64,000 nt of DNA, from positions 310,001-374,000 of the forward strand of contig NZ_JACHEF010000006.1 of assembly GCF_014207355.1 (NCBI RefSeq). The letters run 5' to 3'. A program made the translations under genes and the position numbers. This DNA is from Mesorhizobium sangaii (GTDB lineage Bacteria; Pseudomonadota; Alphaproteobacteria; Rhizobiales; Rhizobiaceae). Below are positions 45,377 through 54,772 of the stretch, one piece after another; the stretch's first letter is position 1, and every line of letters begins with the position of its first letter. Under the pieces are notes generated by a model. It did no database searches. It was not told where the DNA came from and saw only the letters and a list, made by a program, of their open reading frames with translations.

Positions 45377-46180
45377 ATGCTTGATGCTTTACGCCTGCTT
45401 GCCTGTCTTGCCTGTGCCCAGGCCACGCCCATCGCCCCGCCGCCGGATGCGCTGGCGGTCGATGTCGAACTGGTGCTGGCGGTCGACATTTCACTGTCGA
45501 TGGACGAGAAGGAGTTTGCCCTGCAGCGCGCCGGCTATGTCGAGGCGCTGCGGCACCCCGATTTCATCCAGGCTGTCCGCGCCGGCAAGACGGGCCGCAT
45601 CGCGCTCGCCTATTTCGAATGGGCTGGCACGGTTCGCGACGACGCGATCATCGACTGGCAAATCATCGACAGCGCCGAGAGCGCCAACAGCTTTGCCGAC
45701 AAGGTTGCGGCCCGACCGTTCCGCAGCTTCCGCGGCACCTCGATTTCCGGTGCACTGGCTTTCGGCACCGAGCTTTTCGATCGCCCTGCTTTCGAGGGCG
45801 AACGCCGCGTCATCGATATATCGGGCGACGGTCCCAACAATATCGGGCCGCCGGTCACCGCGACGCGCGATGCGGCAACCGCCAAAGGCATCGTCATCAA
45901 CGGCCTGCCGATCCTGATCAATCCGTCACCAACCTTCAGCCATCTCGACCAGTATTATGCGCAGTGCGTGACCGGAGGGCCCGGTTCCTTCGTGTTGCCG
46001 ATCTACGCGGCCGCCGAATTTTCGACCGCAATCCGGCGCAAGCTGATCCTCGAGGTGAGCGGCATTCAAGAGAGGGCGAGGGTCATCCCCGTCGACACTG
46101 GTGCGCCTGTCGACTGCCTGAAAGGCGAGCGGGACAGACGGTTTTTTTCGGACCCGTATTTTCCGGAGCTCGACCGATAG
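45377..46180 (+). CDS. DUF1194 von Willebrand A-like secreted protein
   Basis: A 267-residue protein of the DUF1194 family. VELVLAVDISLSMDEKEF carries a MIDAS-type DxSxS metal site, followed by GRIALAYFEWAG and the SFRGTSISGAL threonine region. The N-terminus (LLACLACAQATPIAPP) may be a signal, so the protein is probably periplasmic. Function unknown. It has no clear partner; the next gene is convergent. Confidence 0.83.
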   Translation: MLDALRLLACLACAQATPIAPPPDALAVDVELVLAVDISLSMDEKEFALQRAGYVEALRHPDFIQAVRAGKTGRIALAYFEWAGTVRDDAIIDWQIIDSAESANSFADKVAARPFRSFRGTSISGALAFGTELFDRPAFEGERRVIDISGDGPNNIGPPVTATRDAATAKGIVINGLPILINPSPTFSHLDQYYAQCVTGGPGSFVLPIYAAAEFSTAIRRKLILEVSGIQERARVIPVDTGAPVDCLKGERDRRFFSDPYFPELDR

Positions 46181-46200
46181 CTTCGGCGCAACGATAGGGG

Positions 46201-47126
46201 TCAGGCCGGATGGGCGCCGAACTTCTGCCGAAACTCATCGTGAAGGTCGCGGCGCCAGCGCCGGCCATAGACATAGCCATTGATCAGTTCGGGCAGCGAG
46301 TAGCCGAGATCTTTCGACGAGCGGTTGGCCATGTAGCCTGAGAAGGCTTCCGGAATACGGCACTTCAGAATATCGGAAATGATCTGCCGCGTGATCATAT
46401 AGGGCGGGATGTGCGGGTAGGAGCGGGCAATATTCGGATGTTTGCGCATCAGGTTCGCATAGGCTTCGACATAGCCGTGGCGACGTCGCGAAATCGAATT
46501 CTCCGAATTGTGCTTCGTCCAGTCGATGTTCTGAGACAATTGCGCGCCGAAGCGCGCAGCAGCAATTCGCGATCCTGCATCCGGGCGATGTCGCTGTCGT
46601 AGCCGCCGATGGCCAGTAACGCCTCGCGGCGAGCTGTTATCGCCGATCCTGCGATCAAGATTGTCTCCGCGACCAGCGTCCGTTCCAGCGTGGCCGAGTT
46701 AAGGAATGCATCGCGGTTGATGCAATTGGTGGCGTGTCCGCCCTTCAGGGAGACATAGGAGCTGATCAGCACTTCGAGCGCGGGATCGGCATCGAACCAG
46801 GTCAGGGTCCGTTCGAGCCTGTGCGGCAAATAGACATCGTCGGAATCGAGGAACGTCACGATGGGGGCCCGCGCGCGCTCGATGCCTGCATTGCGGGCGG
46901 CATTGGCGCCTCGCCATTTCGCGCCGACAGAGACCAGTCGCGGATCGCGAATGCCGGCCAGCGCCGCCGCGGTTCCGTCCGTCGAGCCATCGTCGACGAC
47001 AATATGCTCGAACCTCGGCATGCTCTGGGAACGTACACTTTCCACAGCGCGTAATACCGCCTCACGCCTGTTGTGAGTCGGGGTAATCACCGTGATGAGA
47101 GGAGCGTGCACTGTCTTCCCGGACAT
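46201..47126 (-). pseudogene. Frameshifted family 2 glycosyltransferase
   Basis: The 5' part (47126 down to about 46560) encodes a typical GT2 domain: PLITVITPTHNRREAVLRAV, VDDGSTDGT, TFLDSDDVYLP and later RMQDRELLLRAS. The 3' part (about 46550 to 46201), in another frame, continues with sequence expected of such proteins, from QLSQNIDWTKHNSE to the end. Reading through needs one extra base near 46545-46570, so a single-base deletion, or a sequencing error, splits the gene. If the base is truly missing the product loses about 110 C-terminal residues but keeps the catalytic motifs. Confidence 0.78.
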
Positions 47127-47498
47127 ACTGCGTCAGCCATTTCCAGCGCAAAAAATATGCTTCCTGACAGGTCTTTCGATCTTCAGGACGGTCAAATCGA
47201 TCGGACTCCCCCTTCCATTTCCCCCGTATTGGTCACGACGCTACAAAAAGCAACCGCACCTGTCACCCCACCGGGATGCTGCTCAATGCGCGCGAAATGA
47301 CGAATTCCAGTATCTAGCGCTTCAAGTGCAACACTATTGCCGCGCGTTTTGCTTGCGAATCGCCCTTGCGATGAATGACGCGTCTAGAATGCGAATGCAT
47401 TCCACTACGTCAGACGTAATCGCATCGCGGCCGGTGTTTGGGCAGATTGCCGCGGCGAGGTCGGCTGGTCGGCTTCGGTTCCAGAGGGAGTACCTGTC
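47127..47498. other. Gene-free gap
   Basis: About 370 bases between the divergent glycosyltransferase and DUF1330 genes, less GC-rich than its surroundings. No gene, hairpin or recognisable promoter was found. Small frames here lack a start signal or family match. Confidence 0.6.
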
Positions 47499-47825
47499 AT
47501 GACAGCCTACGCCGTTGCCCATATGCGCCAAGCCCGGATGGGTCCGCAGCTCGTCGAATATCTGCAAAAGATCGATGCCACGCTGGCCCCTTTCGGCGGC
47601 CGTTTCCTGGTCCATGGCGGCGATGTCGAGGTCATCGAAAACAAATGGCCGGGCCACCTGATCATCATCGAATTTCCCGACAGGCAACAGGTGCGCGGAT
47701 GGTACAATTCGGCCGCTTACCGGGCGATACTATCGTTGCGGACCGACAACTCGGAAGCCGACGTGATCTTCGTTGACGGCGTTGAACATCCGCATAAGGC
47801 CACGGATGTCCTTGACTCAGCGTGA
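47499..47825 (+). CDS. DUF1330 domain-containing protein
   Basis: A 108-residue cytoplasmic protein of the DUF1330 dimeric alpha-beta barrel family: YLQKIDATLAPFGGRFLVHGG, then LIIIEFPDRQQVRGWYNSAAY in part. Family function is unknown. Clear ribosome site AGAGGGAG before the ATG. Stand-alone gene. Confidence 0.88.
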   Translation: MTAYAVAHMRQARMGPQLVEYLQKIDATLAPFGGRFLVHGGDVEVIENKWPGHLIIIEFPDRQQVRGWYNSAAYRAILSLRTDNSEADVIFVDGVEHPHKATDVLDSA

Positions 47826-47895
47826 AGTCGACGGGAAAAGCGCGTGGCGCTTTCCTGAGGGAGTTGCGTCCAAACTAAGAGATAGAGCAGCGAGA

Positions 47896-48510
47896 CTACC
47901 GTTTCAGCAAGAACACCGCCTGCTGGCCGAAGAAGTTCCAGAACCACCATGGCATCGACAGGCCGATCTTCTGACCATTGGCGTCGAGCGCGGTTGCTTT
48001 CTCCACGGTGGCGCCGAGCTCGTCGCACAGATTGACGAAGTCTCGGATGGTGCAGAAATGGATGTTGGGCGTGTCGTACCATGAATAGGGCAGGTCCGTG
48101 GTCACCGGCATGCGGCCATTGAGGAACAGCGACATGCGGACCCGCCAATGGCCGAAATTGGGGAAGGACACGATGGCGCGATTGCCGATCCTGAGCAGTT
48201 CCTTGAGAACCAGCTTCGGGTTGCGGGTGGCCTGCAGGGTCTGCGACAGGACGACGAAGTCAAAGCCCTTGTCGGGATAGAACTCGAGATCCTTGTCGGC
48301 ATCGCCCTGAATGACGCTCAAGCCGCGCGCCACGCATTCGTTGACGCCACGCTGCGACAGTTCAAGGCCGCGGCCGTCGACCTGCTTGGTGTCCTGCAGC
48401 AATTCGAGCAGCGAGCCATCGCCCGAACCGACGTCGAGCACGCGCGACTGTGGCGGGATGAGGTTGGCGACGACTTCGAGGTCGACGCGCTGGTTGCGGG
48501 TTACATTCAT
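47896..48510 (-). CDS. metW: Methionine biosynthesis protein MetW
   Basis: A 204-residue SAM-dependent methyltransferase-fold protein. Motif I is [15 protein letters not shown], then [25 protein letters not shown] and [13 protein letters not shown], the MetW signature. It is required with MetX for homoserine O-acylation in several proteobacteria. The ATG at 48510 overlaps the metX stop by four bases (ATGA), fixing this start over a longer frame that lies inside metX. Confidence 0.94.
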   Translation of the reverse strand: MNVTRNQRVDLEVVANLIPPQSRVLDVGSGDGSLLELLQDTKQVDGRGLELSQRGVNECVARGLSVIQGDADKDLEFYPDKGFDFVVLSQTLQATRNPKLVLKELLRIGNRAIVSFPNFGHWRVRMSLFLNGRMPVTTDLPYSWYDTPNIHFCTIRDFVNLCDELGATVEKATALDANGQKIGLSMPWWFWNFFGQQAVFLLKR

Positions 48511-49685
48511 GATGTGAGCCCTCGCGCGCGCGCCGCGGAGCCGATGAAGCCATTGATGGCGGCAAACAGTTCCGGCTCGTCGAGCAGGAAGGCGTCGTGG
48601 CCGCGATCGGTCTCGATCTCGACGAAGGATACCGACGCGCCGGCCGCATTGAGTGCATGCACGATCGAGCGGCTCTCTTCGGTCGGAAACAGCCAATCGG
48701 AGGTGAAGGACACCAGGCAGAAGCGGGTCTTCGTGCCGGCGAACGCATCCGCCAGCCGGCCGCCATGGTCGGCGGCGAGGTCGAAATAGTCCATCGACCG
48801 CGTCATGTAGAGATAGGAATTGGCATCGAAGCGATCGACGAAGGTCATGCCCTGGTGGCGCAGATAGCTTTCGATCTGGAAGTCGGCGTCGAAGCCGAAG
48901 GTGAGTGCCTCGCGATCCTGCAGATTGCGGCCGAACTTCCGGTGCAGGGCGGCTTCCGACAGATAGGTGATGTGGGCGGCCATGCGCGCCACCGCCAAGC
49001 CCTTCTCCGGGCGCTTGCCGTGCTCGAAATATTTGCCGCCGTGCCAGTCCGGATCGGCCATCACGGCTTGTCGGCCAACCTCATGGAAGGCGATGTTCTG
49101 CGAGGAATGGCGCGCGCCGGTGGCAATCGGCAGCGCCGAGAAGACGCGCTCCGGATAGCTCGACGCCCATTCCAGCACCTGCATGCCGCCCATCGAGCCG
49201 CCGAGGACGCAAAACAGTTTTTCGATGCCGAAATGGTCGATCAGCATCTGCTGGGCGCGCACCATGTCGCGGATGGTGATGATCGGCAGGTCGAGCCCAT
49301 AGGGCTTGCCGGTGGCGGGATTGGTCGAGGCCGGGCCGGTCGAACCCAGGCAGCCACCAATGACGTTGGAGCAGATGACAAAGAAACGACTGGTGTCGAT
49401 GATCTTGCCGGGGCCGATCAGCACTTCCCACCAGCCTGGCTTGCCGGTCACCGGATTGGTGCTGCCGACATGCTGGTCGCCGGTCAGCGCATGGCAGACG
49501 AGGATGGCGTTGGAACGGGCGTCGTTCAGCGTGCCGTAGGTCTGGTAGGCGATCTGGAACGGCGACAGCAGGGTGCCGGCGTCGAGCTTGAGCGGCTTGT
49601 CGAGCCCAAAGCGCAGCACTGGGCTCGACGGCTGATCAGCCTCGTTGTTGGTTTTTCCAGCGCGCAGAGCGGCCATTGCATCCAT
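48507..49685 (-). CDS. metX: Homoserine O-acetyltransferase
   Basis: A 392-residue alpha/beta hydrolase-fold enzyme. Nucleophile elbow GGSMGGMQ, the [10 protein letters not shown] oxyanion region, and the late [10 protein letters not shown] and [14 protein letters not shown] with catalytic Asp and His mark MetX. It acylates homoserine (acetyl or succinyl donor not decided by sequence) for methionine synthesis. Start at 49685; an ATG three codons later is equally possible. Control is by the SAM-II riboswitch and terminator just upstream. Confidence 0.94.
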   Translation of the reverse strand: MDAMAALRAGKTNNEADQPSSPVLRFGLDKPLKLDAGTLLSPFQIAYQTYGTLNDARSNAILVCHALTGDQHVGSTNPVTGKPGWWEVLIGPGKIIDTSRFFVICSNVIGGCLGSTGPASTNPATGKPYGLDLPIITIRDMVRAQQMLIDHFGIEKLFCVLGGSMGGMQVLEWASSYPERVFSALPIATGARHSSQNIAFHEVGRQAVMADPDWHGGKYFEHGKRPEKGLAVARMAAHITYLSEAALHRKFGRNLQDREALTFGFDADFQIESYLRHQGMTFVDRFDANSYLYMTRSMDYFDLAADHGGRLADAFAGTKTRFCLVSFTSDWLFPTEESRSIVHALNAAGASVSFVEIETDRGHDAFLLDEPELFAAINGFIGSAARARGLTS

Positions 49686-49753
49686 CTCACACTTTGAATC
49701 CGCACGGTGCTCTCGAAATTCGAGGCCGATGCGGTGTCCGGCCGGAGCGGACA

Positions 49754-49787
49754 ACAAAAAACCGGCATTGCAGTCGCAAAGCCGGTT
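49754..49787 (-). terminator. Intrinsic terminator in the metX leader
   Basis: On the minus strand AACCGGC, a 14-base loop, GCCGGTT, followed by TTTTT. It lies between the SAM-II aptamer and metX, as expected for transcription attenuation. The left arm ACCGGC is complementary to GCCGGT within the aptamer (49838-49844). Confidence 0.8.
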
Positions 49788-49803
49788 ACAGGATGCAAAC
49801 GGC

Positions 49804-49856
49804 CCTTTAGCAAGTTGTTTAACGTGGCTGCAAGCCGACCGGCCAAATCACCACGG
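49804..49856 (-). promoter_or_regulatory. SAM-II riboswitch aptamer
   Basis: Read on the minus strand: CGTGG stem, GATTTGGCCGGTCGGCTTGC loop region, CCACG stem, then TTAAACAACTTGCTAAAGG. This matches the alphaproteobacterial SAM-II (metA motif) consensus, nearly base for base with the Agrobacterium example as I remember it. Binding S-adenosylmethionine should lower metX-metW expression. Confidence 0.93.
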
Positions 49857-50001
49857 AAGTTCTCACCCCTTCTAGGACTGCGGGACGCCGCCGTCAACGG
49901 CCAGCCGCAGTCGGGAGGTTGCCACCTCTCGACATTGCGGGCCGTGGCTTGTATTTCCGCTGCGGCTTCCAGATGGAAGCGTTCTCGACGGATTTTGCGA
50001 C

Positions 50002-51111
50002 ATGAGCCAGACACCGGACAAGGCACGTCCAATCCCGCGCGCGGGCATCATGGACATCGACGCCTATGTGCCGGGCAAGAGCACGGCGCCCGCTGGCGTC
50101 GCCAAGGTCTACAAGCTGTCGTCGAACGAGAATCCGCTCGGTCCGTCGCCGAAGGCGATCGAGGCGGCGCGGGAGATTGCTGCGAAGCTCGACGTCTATC
50201 CCGACGGAACCGCCAGGCGGCTGCGTGAGGCGATCGCCGAGGTGCATGGTCTCAACGCGCAGAACATCATCTGTTCCAACGGCTCCGACGAAATTCTCGG
50301 CCTTCTGGCGCAGACCTATCTCGCTCCCGGCGACGAGGCGATTTTCACCGAACACGCCTTCATGGTCTACAAGATCTACGTCCAGTCGGCCGGCGCCACT
50401 CCGGTCGCGGTCAAGGAGACCGACGAGCGTGCCGACATCGATGCGATGCTGGCTGCGGTCACGCCCCGCACGAAAATCGTGTTCCTCGCCAATCCCAACA
50501 ACCCGACCGGCACCTATGTGCCGTTCCAGGAGGTGCGCCGCCTGCATGCCGGCCTTCCCGGAAATGTGCTTCTGGTGCTCGATGCGGCTTACGCCGAATA
50601 TGTCCGCCGCAACGATTATGAAGCCGGCATCGAACTGGTCGGCGGCGCCGAGAACGTGGTGATGACCCGCACCTTCTCCAAGATCGGCCTCGGCGGGGCG
50701 CGGATCGGCTGGATGTACGCGCCGATGCACATCGTCGATGCCATCAACCGTGTGCGTGGCCCCTTCAACGTCAATGCAACGGCGATCGAGGCCGGCATTG
50801 CCGCGATCCGTGACCGCGACCACGTCCAACGCAGCGTGATGCACAACGAAACCTGGCTCACATGGTTGAGCGAGGAGTTCGGCAAGCTCGGGCTGCGGGT
50901 GACGCCAAGCGTCGGCAATTTCATCCTCATCCATTTTCCCGACGACCAGAGCCATTCGGCTGCTGCGGCGGACGAATATCTGACGGCGCGCGGCTATATC
51001 CTGCGGCGCGTTTCCGGCTACGGCTTTCCAAACGCGCTGCGCATGACCGTCGGCACCGAAGAGGCCAATCGCGGCGTTGTCGCCGCTCTCACGACATTCC
51101 TGAAAAGCTAG
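50002..51111 (+). CDS. hisC: Histidinol-phosphate/aromatic aminotransferase
   Basis: A 369-residue fold-type I aminotransferase. It has [42 protein letters not shown], and the PLP lysine in [16 protein letters not shown]. It converts imidazole-acetol phosphate to histidinol phosphate; because it precedes an arogenate/prephenate dehydrogenase gene, it may serve aromatic transamination too. Divergent from metX. The ATG is six bases before the tyrC start at its far end, so the pair is an operon. Confidence 0.9.
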   Translation: MSQTPDKARPIPRAGIMDIDAYVPGKSTAPAGVAKVYKLSSNENPLGPSPKAIEAAREIAAKLDVYPDGTARRLREAIAEVHGLNAQNIICSNGSDEILGLLAQTYLAPGDEAIFTEHAFMVYKIYVQSAGATPVAVKETDERADIDAMLAAVTPRTKIVFLANPNNPTGTYVPFQEVRRLHAGLPGNVLLVLDAAYAEYVRRNDYEAGIELVGGAENVVMTRTFSKIGLGGARIGWMYAPMHIVDAINRVRGPFNVNATAIEAGIAAIRDRDHVQRSVMHNETWLTWLSEEFGKLGLRVTPSVGNFILIHFPDDQSHSAAAADEYLTARGYILRRVSGYGFPNALRMTVGTEEANRGVVAALTTFLKS

Positions 51112-51117
51112 AACACC

Positions 51118-52053
51118 ATGACATCACCGATGTTTGAAAAGATCGCGCTGGTCGGCATCGGCCTGATCGGCTCGTCGCTGGCCCGTGTCATCCGCCGCGA
51201 GGGCCTCGCCCGCCACGTCGCCATCTCGACCCGCAGTGCCGCGACGCTGGCGCGGGCGGAAGAGCTTGGGCTTGGCTCCTCCTACACCACCGATGCGAAG
51301 GAATCAGTCCGCGATGCCGATCTGGTCATCGTCTCGGTGCCGGTCGGTTCGTCGGGCGCTGTGGCCGAGGAAATCGCGCCGGCACTGAAGCAGGGTGCGA
51401 TCCTCACCGATGTCGGCTCGACCAAGGCATCGGTCATCGCGCAGATGCAGCCCTATGTGCCTGATGGCGTGCATTTCATTCCCGGCCACCCCCTGGCGGG
51501 CACGGAAAAATCCGGCCCCGATGCCGGTTTCGCCGACCTGTTCGACAATCGCTGGTGCATCTTCACCCCGCTGCCCGACACAGACCCGGATGCGCTGGAG
51601 AGGCTGTCGGAATTCTGGCGTCGGTGCGGCGCCAACATCGACACCATGGATCCGCAGCATCACGACATGACGCTGGCCATCGTCTCGCACCTGCCGCACA
51701 TCATCGCCTACAACATCGTCGGCACCGCCGACGATCTGGAGTCGGTCACCAAATCCGAAGTGATCAAATATTCGGCTTCGGGTTTTCGCGATTTCACCCG
51801 TCTCGCCGCCTCGGATCCGACCATGTGGCGAGACGTCTGCCTGCACAACAAGGATGCCATCCTCGAAATGCTGGCGCGGTTCTCGGAAGATTTGGCCTCG
51901 CTGCAGCGGGCGATCCGCTGGGGCGACGGCGAAAAACTGTTCGACCTGTTCACCCGCACCCGCGCGGTGCGCCGCTCGATCATCGAGGCCGGCCAGGACA
52001 TCGACGCACCCGATTTCGGCCGTCAGGCTGTCGAGCACCCGGCGAAGGCGTAG
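51118..52053 (+). CDS. tyrC: Prephenate/arogenate dehydrogenase
   Basis: A 311-residue NAD(P)-dependent dehydrogenase: nucleotide-binding ALVGIGLIGSSLARV at the start, VSVPVGSSG, and catalytic HPLAGTEKSGPDAGF with the active-site histidine. It makes hydroxyphenylpyruvate or tyrosine from prephenate or arogenate. It follows hisC by six bases, the common alphaproteobacterial hisC-tyrC arrangement. Codon 5 is another possible start (MFEKIALVG). Confidence 0.9.
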   Translation: MTSPMFEKIALVGIGLIGSSLARVIRREGLARHVAISTRSAATLARAEELGLGSSYTTDAKESVRDADLVIVSVPVGSSGAVAEEIAPALKQGAILTDVGSTKASVIAQMQPYVPDGVHFIPGHPLAGTEKSGPDAGFADLFDNRWCIFTPLPDTDPDALERLSEFWRRCGANIDTMDPQHHDMTLAIVSHLPHIIAYNIVGTADDLESVTKSEVIKYSASGFRDFTRLAASDPTMWRDVCLHNKDAILEMLARFSEDLASLQRAIRWGDGEKLFDLFTRTRAVRRSIIEAGQDIDAPDFGRQAVEHPAKA

Positions 52054-52062
52054 ATCGGTTAT

Positions 52063-52989
52063 TCAGCCTGCTGGCCAATGGCTTTTCATCATTGCCAGCG
52101 TCTCGGCCCGGTCCGGCGCGCCCAGCCTGCCGCCGAAACGCAGGCATTTGAGCGCGGCGGCCGCACTGGCAAAGCGCAAGGCCTGCTCGACCGGCATGGC
52201 TTCCGCCAGTCCGACGGCGAAGGCGCCGTGAAAGACATCGCCGGCGGCAAGCGTGTCGACCGCCTTGATCTTTGGCGCAGCCACATGGCGCGACGATCCC
52301 GTCGCGCGATCGAACCACCAGGTTCCGGCCGCGCCGCCGGTAACCGCGACAAACGCATCGCCGCGCCGGGCAAGTGCCTCACAGGCTTGGCGCGAGTCCA
52401 GTTCCGTGCCGCACAGAATGCGCGCAGCCGGCTCGGAAGCGACGATATGGGAGGCCAGCGGCAGCAGCAGCTCCAGCACGTCCCTCGACGCGGTATCGGC
52501 ATCGAGGATGGCCGGCCGGCCGATGGCGTGCGCCGCCTCCAGGGCAAGTGCTGCGGCACCGGGCCAGCGGACGTCGACCAGCACGGCATCGAATGCGGAG
52601 AGGTCGGCGACCGGTAGAACGTCGGGATCGGCCTGGGCTTTACTGTCGTAGAAAGGCACGATGATGCGCTCGCCATGCGCGTCGACCAGGATCGAGGCCA
52701 GCGCCGAGCGGGCGCCACTGACGCGGCGCACGAAGCTGCAATCGACGCCTTCCGCCTTGATCCCGGCGATCAGCTGATCGCCGACGGAATCGTCGCCCGT
52801 GCTCGCCCACAGCGATACCGCGGCGCCCAGACGAAGTGCTGCGCAGGCCGCGCTCGTCGCCATGCCCGAGGCGATCTGGACGCCGTCGGAGGCGATGAAC
52901 TTGCCCTGGTGGTCGGGCAGCGTCTCGACGCGCAGGATCGTGTCCAGCGTCAGCGCGCCGACACTCAGCAGTCTCACGGTTTTTGCCAT
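52063..52989 (-). CDS. PfkB-family sugar kinase
   Basis: A 308-residue kinase of the ribokinase/PfkB family. The first signature is SDGVQIASGMATSAACAALRLG in part; the catalytic base region is DTLAAGDVFHGAFAVGLAEA. Sugar specificity is unknown. Start at ATG 52989, seven bases after the stop of the DUF2125 gene, so the two are cotranscribed. It is convergent with tyrC. Confidence 0.87.
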   Translation of the reverse strand: MAKTVRLLSVGALTLDTILRVETLPDHQGKFIASDGVQIASGMATSAACAALRLGAAVSLWASTGDDSVGDQLIAGIKAEGVDCSFVRRVSGARSALASILVDAHGERIIVPFYDSKAQADPDVLPVADLSAFDAVLVDVRWPGAAALALEAAHAIGRPAILDADTASRDVLELLLPLASHIVASEPAARILCGTELDSRQACEALARRGDAFVAVTGGAAGTWWFDRATGSSRHVAAPKIKAVDTLAAGDVFHGAFAVGLAEAMPVEQALRFASAAAALKCLRFGGRLGAPDRAETLAMMKSHWPAG

Positions 52990-52996
52990 CGATGCG

Positions 52997-53995
52997 CTAT
53001 TCCACCGGCTTGATCTTGCCCAGCGGAATGAAGCCGAGCGAGGCCTTGCCCTTGACCACCTTGAGCGGCATCGACGGCTGGTTGCCGAGCAGCGCCAAGC
53101 CAGCAAAGCCCTGCTCGATCTGCGTCTTTTGCTCGGGGATGGCACCGCCGAGGATCGCCGCCACGGCCTTCGGGTCCTTCAGCGTGATCGTCAGGTCGGC
53201 GTCGATGAGACCATCGGCATCGACCGACAGAGGTCCGGAAACGGTGACGCGCGCCGTGCCCGACGATAGGTCGAGATTGCGGATCTCGATCGCCTGGCCG
53301 CGCAGGCTCTTCACTTGCCTGCCGATCAGTGCCACGCCATTCTTCAGCGTCACGTCGCCGCTGGCATCGAGCGCCGGCAGCACGCGCCCGCCGATCGCCT
53401 CGGAATCGATCTCGAGATCGCTGAAATTGCCGAGATAGTTGATATCCCCACCGCTCGGCTGCAATTGGCCGTTCGCCTTGCCGGCACTGAACAGTTCGAC
53501 CGGATCGGTGTCATCAGCCGGATCGGTCTGGCCGGACAGACCCTCGGCCTGCAGTGAAATCCGCCGTGGCAGCGGCCATGACAGTTTGACGTTGGCTTGC
53601 AGATTGTCCCAGTCGATCCACAACGGCATCATGCCCGGAACGGAAGTCCTGAGCGGACCGCGCAGATCGGCAACCGGCGACAGCGGCTGGATGATCTGGG
53701 CGACCGCATTGAAGCTGCCGGCCGAGGCCGCGATGTTCCTGGCATCGTCCTCATAAGCGAGATTGTCGCAGGAGACGGCAAAGCTCAGCGGATAGCCGCT
53801 GACCTGGAGATTGGCGCAGCCGGCCTCGACACCACCCTTGTTGAGCGTGGCAACGGCCTTGTCGGCTTCACTTCTGACCCGGTCAGCCAGATAGAACCAG
53901 CCAGCGCTGTAAATGGCGAACAACAGGACGATGAACGCGGCAAGCCACAAGAGGCGGCGTCGGCGCTTCGGTTGGCGTTCGTCACTTGACGTCAT
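52997..53995 (-). CDS. DUF2125 domain-containing membrane-anchored protein
   Basis: A 332-residue protein: basic cytoplasmic start (ERQPKRRRRL), one membrane helix (LLWLAAFIVLLFAIYSAGW), then a long periplasmic beta-rich DUF2125 region with VSGYPLSFAVSCDNL. Function unknown; envelope-located by topology. Start chosen at MTSSDERQ; an upstream 29-codon extension is in frame but less likely. Divergent from the ChaC gene. Confidence 0.83.
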   Translation of the reverse strand: MTSSDERQPKRRRRLLWLAAFIVLLFAIYSAGWFYLADRVRSEADKAVATLNKGGVEAGCANLQVSGYPLSFAVSCDNLAYEDDARNIAASAGSFNAVAQIIQPLSPVADLRGPLRTSVPGMMPLWIDWDNLQANVKLSWPLPRRISLQAEGLSGQTDPADDTDPVELFSAGKANGQLQPSGGDINYLGNFSDLEIDSEAIGGRVLPALDASGDVTLKNGVALIGRQVKSLRGQAIEIRNLDLSSGTARVTVSGPLSVDADGLIDADLTITLKDPKAVAAILGGAIPEQKTQIEQGFAGLALLGNQPSMPLKVVKGKASLGFIPLGKIKPVE

Positions 53996-54128
53996 GCTTT
54001 GGCTCTCGTTAACGCATGGGTGTTGTAGGCGGACTCGCGATTCCGACAACAATAGGTAGACAGAGGCGGACGGAAAAAACACCGATTCCGGTGTGGTGCT
54101 GTCATTCTTTGCAATCAGGCGCGGCGAT

Positions 54129-54650
54129 ATGGGCGATTTTTGGGTGTTTGGCTATGGGTCGCTGATCTGGCGGCCGGGTTTCGCGCATGTCGAGACGCAG
54201 CGCGCCCGCCTGCACGGCTACCGGCGCTCGCTGTGCGTCTATTCCTTCGTGCATCGCGGCACGCGTCAGCGGCCGGGGCTGGTGCTCGGTCTCGACCGTG
54301 GTGGCTCCTGCGTCGGTTTGGCGTTCCGCGTGCCCGGCGAATTGCGCGATGAGGTCATCGGCTATCTGCGCGAGCGTGAGCTGGTCACCAACGTCTATCT
54401 CGAACGGACGCTCAAGGTTCGCCTTGACGGTGGCCGGACGGTCGAAGCCGTGGCCTACATCGTCGACCGCCAGCACGAGCAATATGCCGGCGCGCTCGAC
54501 GCGGCGCATGCAGCGGCCGTAGTGCGCGGCGCGGTCGGCCAGTCCGGCAACAATGAGGACTACGTGATCAGCACGCTGGAACACCTTGAGGCGCTGGGCA
54601 TAAGCGACCACTGGCTGCAGGATGTCGCGCGCCGGGTCGCGCCTTTGTGA
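54129..54650 (+). CDS. ChaC-like gamma-glutamylcyclotransferase
   Basis: A 173-residue protein with the cyclotransferase substrate loop FGYGSLIWRPGF at the start, and LRERELVTNVYLERTLKV with the expected acidic residue, plus the C-terminal NNEDYVISTLEHLEALGI typical of the ChaC group. It probably cleaves glutathione to 5-oxoproline and Cys-Gly. Start at ATG 54129 rather than 12 codons earlier because YGSLIW normally lies within the first ten residues. Confidence 0.88.
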   Translation: MGDFWVFGYGSLIWRPGFAHVETQRARLHGYRRSLCVYSFVHRGTRQRPGLVLGLDRGGSCVGLAFRVPGELRDEVIGYLRERELVTNVYLERTLKVRLDGGRTVEAVAYIVDRQHEQYAGALDAAHAAAVVRGAVGQSGNNEDYVISTLEHLEALGISDHWLQDVARRVAPL

Positions 54651-54772
54651 AGCCCTGGCTCTGCGGAAAAGGCCGCCAGGCCTTTGACCTCGATATGGCA
54701 AGACCTAGGTTAGGTTTTGAACCTCAGCCAGGGCTGCATTCACCGGCCCCCTAATCATCCCGGAGATACGCC

